64,000 nt of DNA from Desulfofundulus kuznetsovii DSM 6115 (GTDB lineage Bacteria; Bacillota; Desulfotomaculia; Desulfotomaculales; Desulfovirgulaceae): positions 953,001 to 1,017,000 of the forward strand of contig NC_015573.1 in NCBI RefSeq assembly GCF_000214705.1, read 5' to 3'. A program made the translations under genes and the position numbers. Under the pieces are notes generated by a model. That model made no database searches, had not been told where the DNA came from, and worked only from the letters and a program-made list of their open reading frames with translations. Positions 59,733 to 64,000 of the stretch are shown here, one piece after another (positions within the stretch are counted from its first letter, which is position 1; each line of letters starts with the position of its first letter).

Positions 59733-59840
59733 ATGAGCGGTTCCTATCCCTATGGCGGTTACTTTTCCTTTATTTTGTTCCTGATTTTGCTTTTACTGTT
59801 CTTTGGGGATGGCTTCTTCTGCTGGCCTAATCCAAAGTAA
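59733..59840 (+). CDS. hydrophobic micro-protein 2 (35 aa)
   Basis: ATG 59733 follows AAGGAGGGGGTGCG. The sequence (YPYGGYFSFILFLILLLLFFG) is nearly the same as micro-protein 1, with a membrane helix and the end DGFFCWPNPK. The strong ribosome site and the parallel copy argue that both are expressed. They lie between the ligase and polymerase parts of the NHEJ genes. Confidence 0.72.
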   Translation: MSGSYPYGGYFSFILFLILLLLFFGDGFFCWPNPK

Positions 59841-59972
59841 AAACCGGCAAAGGGCTGCATCAAATGATGCAGCCTGATGTCTGTTTGGGGCATTCTGCTT
59901 CATTCATTTCCCACCCCTGCCTTTTAAAAGTATTTTTCAAAAAGCATAATAAGGTAAGGGGGGGTAAAAAAC

Positions 59973-60908
59973 GTGGATCGGGAGATGATCAAAGTTTTTG
60001 GACAAAACCTTTCTTTCACCAACCTGGACAAGCTGTTCTGGCCCGAAGAAGGTTTAACCAAGGCTCATTTAATAAAATATTACAACGATATAGCTCCCTT
60101 TTTGCTGCCGTATATTCATAACCGCCCCCTGGTCATGAAACGCTATCCCGACGGCATCAGCGGGGAAGCTTTTTATCAGAAGGAATGTCCGGACTACGCT
60201 CCCGATTGGATTGAAACCTTTCCCGTCCACCATTCGGAAAGGGTAATCAACTACATAATCTGCAACGATCTGGCCACTTTACTCTGGCTTGCCAACCAGG
60301 CCTGCATTGAAGTGCATGCCTGGCTGTCTACACGGGACAATATAGAGTGTCCCGATATTGCTGTAATGGACCTGGATCCGGCTCAAGGCGCCACTTTCAG
60401 GGACATCCTGCAGGTTGCCCTTTTGGTGCGTGAGGCCCTGGCGGAGTTTGGCCTCCAGGCTTTCGCCAAAACATCCGGGGCCAGGGGTTTGCACCTGTTC
60501 ATCCCCATCCGGCCGGTATATCCATTCCGGGATGTCGCCAGGGCCATGGAGTATATCGCCCAGCTGGTCAACCGGGTCTATCCCGTCCGGACCACCCTGG
60601 AACGCACAGTGCCCAAAAGAAAGGGGAAAGTCTACCTGGACTATTTGCAGAACGGGCGCGGTAAAACCATGGCCTTTCCCTACAGCCTGCGTCCTTTGCC
60701 CGGAGCCCTGGTTTCAACCCCTCTAACCTGGGATGAGGTTCAGTCCCTGAACGTAAACCCGGTGGACTTCAACATAAACACTATTTTTGAGCGCCTGAAG
60801 GAAACCGGGGATCTTTTCAGAGACCTCCTGGTGCAGGAACAAAGCCTGGACGGCATTCTGGAGATACTGGCCGGGCCCCATGGATTAACGTTGGGGACGG
60901 AAGGTTAA
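59973..60908 (+). CDS. ligD: LigD-type polymerase (AEP primase-polymerase) (311 aa)
   Basis: The catalytic motif MDLDPAQGATF (aspartates near residues 131-133) and KTSGARGLHLFIPI match the polymerase domain of LigD, of the archaeo-eukaryotic primase fold. FYQKECPDYAPDWIETF is typical as well. It fills gaps with ribo- or deoxynucleotides during end joining with Ku. GTG 59973 follows AAGGGGGGG. It stands as a single gene beside ku and the ligase. Confidence 0.93.
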   Translation: MDREMIKVFGQNLSFTNLDKLFWPEEGLTKAHLIKYYNDIAPFLLPYIHNRPLVMKRYPDGISGEAFYQKECPDYAPDWIETFPVHHSERVINYIICNDLATLLWLANQACIEVHAWLSTRDNIECPDIAVMDLDPAQGATFRDILQVALLVREALAEFGLQAFAKTSGARGLHLFIPIRPVYPFRDVARAMEYIAQLVNRVYPVRTTLERTVPKRKGKVYLDYLQNGRGKTMAFPYSLRPLPGALVSTPLTWDEVQSLNVNPVDFNINTIFERLKETGDLFRDLLVQEQSLDGILEILAGPHGLTLGTEG

Positions 60909-61090
60909 GATATAGCTTCCCTCTTTCCCGGTTCGTGCTGCCGGGGGGTTCTTTTGGTCCCCCGGCTCTTTTGTGCGGGCAGGTCCCCTTTGCCTACCAG
61001 GCAGCTATACCTGCATTTAATGCGCCCCCCAGTTGATCTACAATAGGCTTATAAAAAAGATGCCCCTGAAGTATCCCCAGTTTTTTTAGC

Positions 61091-61299
61091 CCCTGTTTTG
61101 GCTCGGTAGCGAGCGACTTGAGCCGAGCGGCCGGCCAAACTTGGCGAGGCGAAAAGCGAAGGCAGGCCCGAGGGCATGGATGCCCGAGGCCGGCAACTGA
61201 GGCAGGATGCCGAATTTGCCGGGAAGCCTGCCGGAGCTTTGAGCCGAGCACTAGTTTGGCCCGCGAGGCTCACCGGAGCGAGCGGGAGCCAAAACAGGG
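61091..61299. repeat. 209-bp element with terminal inverted repeats
   Basis: CCCTGTTTTGGCTC (61091-61104) and GAGCCAAAACAGGG (61286-61299) are perfect 14-bp inverted repeats. The interior holds further hairpins, such as GGGCAT-gg-ATGCCC, and no ORF with a start site. It may be a small MITE-like insertion or a structured RNA. The remainder of the gap 60909-61478 shows no gene. Confidence 0.6.
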
Positions 61300-61478
61300 T
61301 AGTTGAAAAGCGGGGATAACTCAGAAGATGCCCATCTTGCCATCCCTCTGTATGCCGTGGTATCTTTTTACTACCCCGGTCAGTTTCTCTAGTATATATT
61401 CATTGGTGGTACAAATTTTCCCATTGGGGCAGGAGTTTTCCCTTTCTTTCCCGAATGCCTTTTCAACCCGAGGTGAGC

Positions 61479-62588
61479 ATGGTGGATGAGAAAATCTACT
61501 GGATGGGCTGGCAGTATCTCCTGCCCGGTAGTGCCAAGCGCATCTGGAACCTAGTGGAAAGGTTTGGTTCCCCCGGGGCAGCCTGGATGGCCTCCGGGGA
61601 AGCTCTGGTCACCAGGGGCGGTTTTGAGCCACAGGCGGCGGCAAGCCTGGTACGCCGCCGCTCTGAACTGGATCTTCAGGAAGAGCTGGCCCGGTTGCGG
61701 GAACAAAATATAACCTATATCACCTTTGAGGATAAGGACTATCCCCAGCTGCTGCGGGTCATTTTTGACCCCCCGCCCGGTCTTTTTGTCCGGGGTACTC
61801 TGCCCCCGCCCGGGGGGCAGGCAGTGGCCGTTGTAGGTTCCCGCCGGCCCACCCCCTACGGTGTGGCTGTGGCCGAGAAATTGGGCGAGGAACTGGCCCG
61901 GGCGGGGGTAACCGTGGTGAGCGGCATGGCCCGGGGGATTGACAGCGCTGCCCACCGGGGGGCCCTGGCGGCCGGGGGACGGACGATGGCCGTGCTGGGT
62001 TGCGGCGTCGATGTGGTATACCCCCGGGAAAATAAGCGGTTAATGGAAGACATTATCGAAGCCGGGGCGGTGATCAGCGAGTTTCCCCCCGGTTCTCCCC
62101 CCGAGGCGTGGCACTTTCCGGTGCGCAACCGGATCATCAGCGGTTTATCCCGGGCCACGGTGGTGGTGGAAGCCGCGGAAAAAAGCGGCGCCCTCATTAC
62201 GGCCGACCTGGCCCTGGACCAGGGGCGGGATGTCATGGCCGTGCCCGGTCCCGTAACCAGCCCGCAAAGCCGCGGCCCCAACCAGTTAATCAAGCAGGGT
62301 GCCCGGCTGGTGGAAAGCGTGGCCGATGTCCTGGAGGAACTGGGTATTACCTGCCTTTTCCCGGGAAAACATCTTCAGTCCCCGGTAATGCCCAGACTTA
62401 CTGCTGAAGAGGAAACGGTTTACGGGATGCTGTCTGGTGACCCCGTGCCGGTGGATATAATTATTGAAAATACGGGACTGGCCGCGCAACAGGTGTTGTC
62501 CGCCCTGATGTTTCTGGAAGTCAAGGGCCTGGTCAGGCAGTTTCCCGGCCGGCTCTACGCCCGGCGTGAAAAACCCACCCGGTTCTAA
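61479..62588 (+). CDS. dprA: DprA, DNA-processing protein (369 aa)
   Basis: The Rossmann-type core has VVGSRRPTPYG (near residue 118), SGMARGIDSAAHRGAL (near 147) and HFPVRNRIISGLS (near 208). An N-terminal helical part and a C-terminal winged helix (ISKSG-like DIIIENTGLAAQQVLSALM) complete it. DprA loads RecA onto incoming single-stranded DNA. ATG 61479 is preferred (site GAGGTGAGC), 24 bp inside a longer frame. It lies directly before topA, the usual order in Firmicutes. Confidence 0.95.
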   Translation: MVDEKIYWMGWQYLLPGSAKRIWNLVERFGSPGAAWMASGEALVTRGGFEPQAAASLVRRRSELDLQEELARLREQNITYITFEDKDYPQLLRVIFDPPPGLFVRGTLPPPGGQAVAVVGSRRPTPYGVAVAEKLGEELARAGVTVVSGMARGIDSAAHRGALAAGGRTMAVLGCGVDVVYPRENKRLMEDIIEAGAVISEFPPGSPPEAWHFPVRNRIISGLSRATVVVEAAEKSGALITADLALDQGRDVMAVPGPVTSPQSRGPNQLIKQGARLVESVADVLEELGITCLFPGKHLQSPVMPRLTAEEETVYGMLSGDPVPVDIIIENTGLAAQQVLSALMFLEVKGLVRQFPGRLYARREKPTRF

Positions 62589-62673
62589 AGTCTCGGGGTC
62601 TTCATACATTTTTAAAAAAGATTCGTGCGGTTAATATAATGGTTAAACCGGAAAAAAAAGAAGGTGGCCTTCT

Positions 62674-64000
62674 TTGTCCAAAACGCTGGTTATTGTGGAA
62701 TCGCCTGCCAAAGCAAAAAGCATCGGCAAGTTATTGGGTAAAAAATATACCATCAAAGCTTCTATGGGGCATGTGCGGGACCTGCCCAAAAGCCAGTTCG
62801 GGGTGGACGTGGAGCACGGTTTTACACCCAAGTACATCACCATAAGGGGCAAGGGAGAAATCATCAAAGAGCTTAGAACCGCGGTCAAAAAGGCCGACCG
62901 GGTGTTGCTGGCTTCCGACCCCGATCGGGAAGGGGAGGCCATTGCCTGGCATCTGGCCAACGTACTGGAAATTGACGAGAATGCGCCTTGTCGCATTGAG
63001 TTTAATGAAATTACGAAGCAGGCCGTGCAAAATGCCGTGAAGGCACCCCGGCCCATTGACTACAACCGGGTAAATGCCCAGCAGGCCCGCCGGATACTCG
63101 ACAGGCTGGTAGGTTATAAACTGAGCCCCCTGTTGTGGCGCAAGGTCAAAAAAGGTCTTTCAGCCGGCCGGGTACAGTCGGTGGCGGTGCGGTTGATCTG
63201 CGACCGGGAAGAGGAGATTAACGCCTTTGTCCCCGAAGAATACTGGACCTTGACGGCCGTATTTACCCGCCGGGGAAAGGATCCTTTTGAGGCCAAACTG
63301 TACAAGATTGGGGATAAAAAGGCAGAAATAAAAAACCAGGCGCAAATCGAGGAGATCTTAAAGGAGCTGAAGGGGGTCTCCTACCGGGTCGTTAAAATTA
63401 CCCGCAGGGAAAAAACCCGCCAGCCGGCCCCGCCCTTTACCACCAGCAGCCTGCAGCAGGAGGCTTACCGCAAGCTCAATTTCACGGCCCGCAAAACCAT
63501 GATGGTGGCCCAACAATTGTACGAGGGGCTGGAACTGGGTAAGGAGGGCCCCGTAGGTCTGGTTACCTATATACGTACCGACTCCACCCGGGTGGCCGTG
63601 CAGGCCCAAATGGACGCCCGGGCTTACATTCAGGAAAAATTCGGCCCCGGGTATGTTCCGGAAAAACCCCGGCAGGTGGCGGCCAGGGGAAGGGCGCAGG
63701 ATGCCCACGAAGCCATCCGGCCCACCGCGGTGGAACGGGAACCCGAGGCCATTAAGCAGTACCTTACGCCGGATCAGTACAAGCTCTATAAATTAATCTG
63801 GTCTCGTTTTGTGGCCAGCCAGATGAGCCCGGCCATTATTGAAACCACCAGCATTGATATTACCGGGGGCCACTATACTTTCAGAGCTGCCGGGTCAGTG
63901 GTCAAATTCCCCGGGTTTACCCGGGTTTATGTGGAATCCCGGGATGACGAAACTAAAGAGGAGGAAGGGGTTCTGCCCGCCCTTTCCGAGGGGGAGGCCC
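62674..64000 (+). CDS. topA: DNA topoisomerase I, 3' end beyond the window
   Basis: The TOPRIM domain begins at once (LVIVESPAKAKSIGKLLG) and includes SDPDREGEAIAWH (near residue 84). The active-site tyrosine lies in VTYIRTDSTR near residue 299. The frame is open to the last base of the window (442 codons), so the C-terminal zinc-binding part is outside. TTG 62674 follows AAGGTGGCC. The enzyme relaxes negative supercoils. It follows dprA by 85 bp. Confidence 0.95.
   Translation, partial: MSKTLVIVESPAKAKSIGKLLGKKYTIKASMGHVRDLPKSQFGVDVEHGFTPKYITIRGKGEIIKELRTAVKKADRVLLASDPDREGEAIAWHLANVLEIDENAPCRIEFNEITKQAVQNAVKAPRPIDYNRVNAQQARRILDRLVGYKLSPLLWRKVKKGLSAGRVQSVAVRLICDREEEINAFVPEEYWTLTAVFTRRGKDPFEAKLYKIGDKKAEIKNQAQIEEILKELKGVSYRVVKITRREKTRQPAPPFTTSSLQQEAYRKLNFTARKTMMVAQQLYEGLELGKEGPVGLVTYIRTDSTRVAVQAQMDARAYIQEKFGPGYVPEKPRQVAARGRAQDAHEAIRPTAVEREPEAIKQYLTPDQYKLYKLIWSRFVASQMSPAIIETTSIDITGGHYTFRAAGSVVKFPGFTRVYVESRDDETKEEEGVLPALSEGEA

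Noticed and set aside
1-64000. tRNA or rRNA genes as integration targets
   Set aside because: No cloverleaf or rRNA sequence was seen; both elements use protein-coding genes as targets.

Overview
The window looks like chromosomal DNA of a GC-rich, anaerobic, spore-forming Firmicute of the Desulfotomaculum/Pelotomaculum type (inferred). It carries spoVR, a spore photoproduct lyase, Ku with split LigD ligase and polymerase genes, dprA, topA and feoAB. SpoVR, SplB and tiny hydrophobic proteins point to a spore former. A long element with phage-like replication genes and an oxygen-sensitive NrdG-type activase suits an anaerobe.

Positions 1 to about 34.74 kb are the right-hand part of an integrated element whose left end lies outside the window. 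Its right end sits inside feoB, next to a large serine recombinase (33213-34919). The part seen starts with phage-like core genes: an SbcC-like ATPase, small zinc proteins, a DnaD-like initiator with an internal 11-bp iteron array, and a truncated DnaC-like loader. From 7 to 33 kb lies a cargo region. It holds two versions of a three-gene MoxR ATPase / vWA / zinc-ribbon plus winged-helix system, a GHKL ATPase fused to a zinc protease, an Rpn nuclease, an ArdC-like protein, a DNA methyltransferase with a SNF2 helicase, two ATP-grasp-like proteins and a radical SAM protein. Eleven genes of the element (ten of them in the cargo) share an unusual 5' leader: a strong Shine-Dalgarno sequence, then a GC-rich hairpin, then the start codon 35-45 nt downstream. 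Two of these also sit behind a duplicated promoter, two-hairpin and terminator leader.

From 34.74 to 39.13 kb is host sequence on the right side of the insertion: interrupted and frameshifted feoB, feoA, a GAF/HD-GYP protein and the first 59 codons of spoVR. From 39138 to 55005 a second, 15,868-bp element interrupts spoVR. It encodes its own serine recombinase, a HEPN/MNT toxin-antitoxin pair, a winged-helix initiator with inverted repeats inside its gene, a VirD4-type coupling ATPase, two replication-relaxation-like proteins, three exported proteins, regulators and a structured leader RNA. Its ends predict a near-palindromic attP, and excision would rejoin spoVR in frame. The remaining spoVR, splB, the Ku/LigD end-joining genes, dprA and topA (running off the window) are host genes.

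The main candidates for new biology are (1) the SD-hairpin-AUG leader family with its possible alternative fold, (2) the paired MoxR/vWA/winged-helix operons, and (3) the spoVR-intervening element, which is built so that excision would restore a sporulation gene. Several genes carry single-base frameshifts, which may be real decay or sequence errors.
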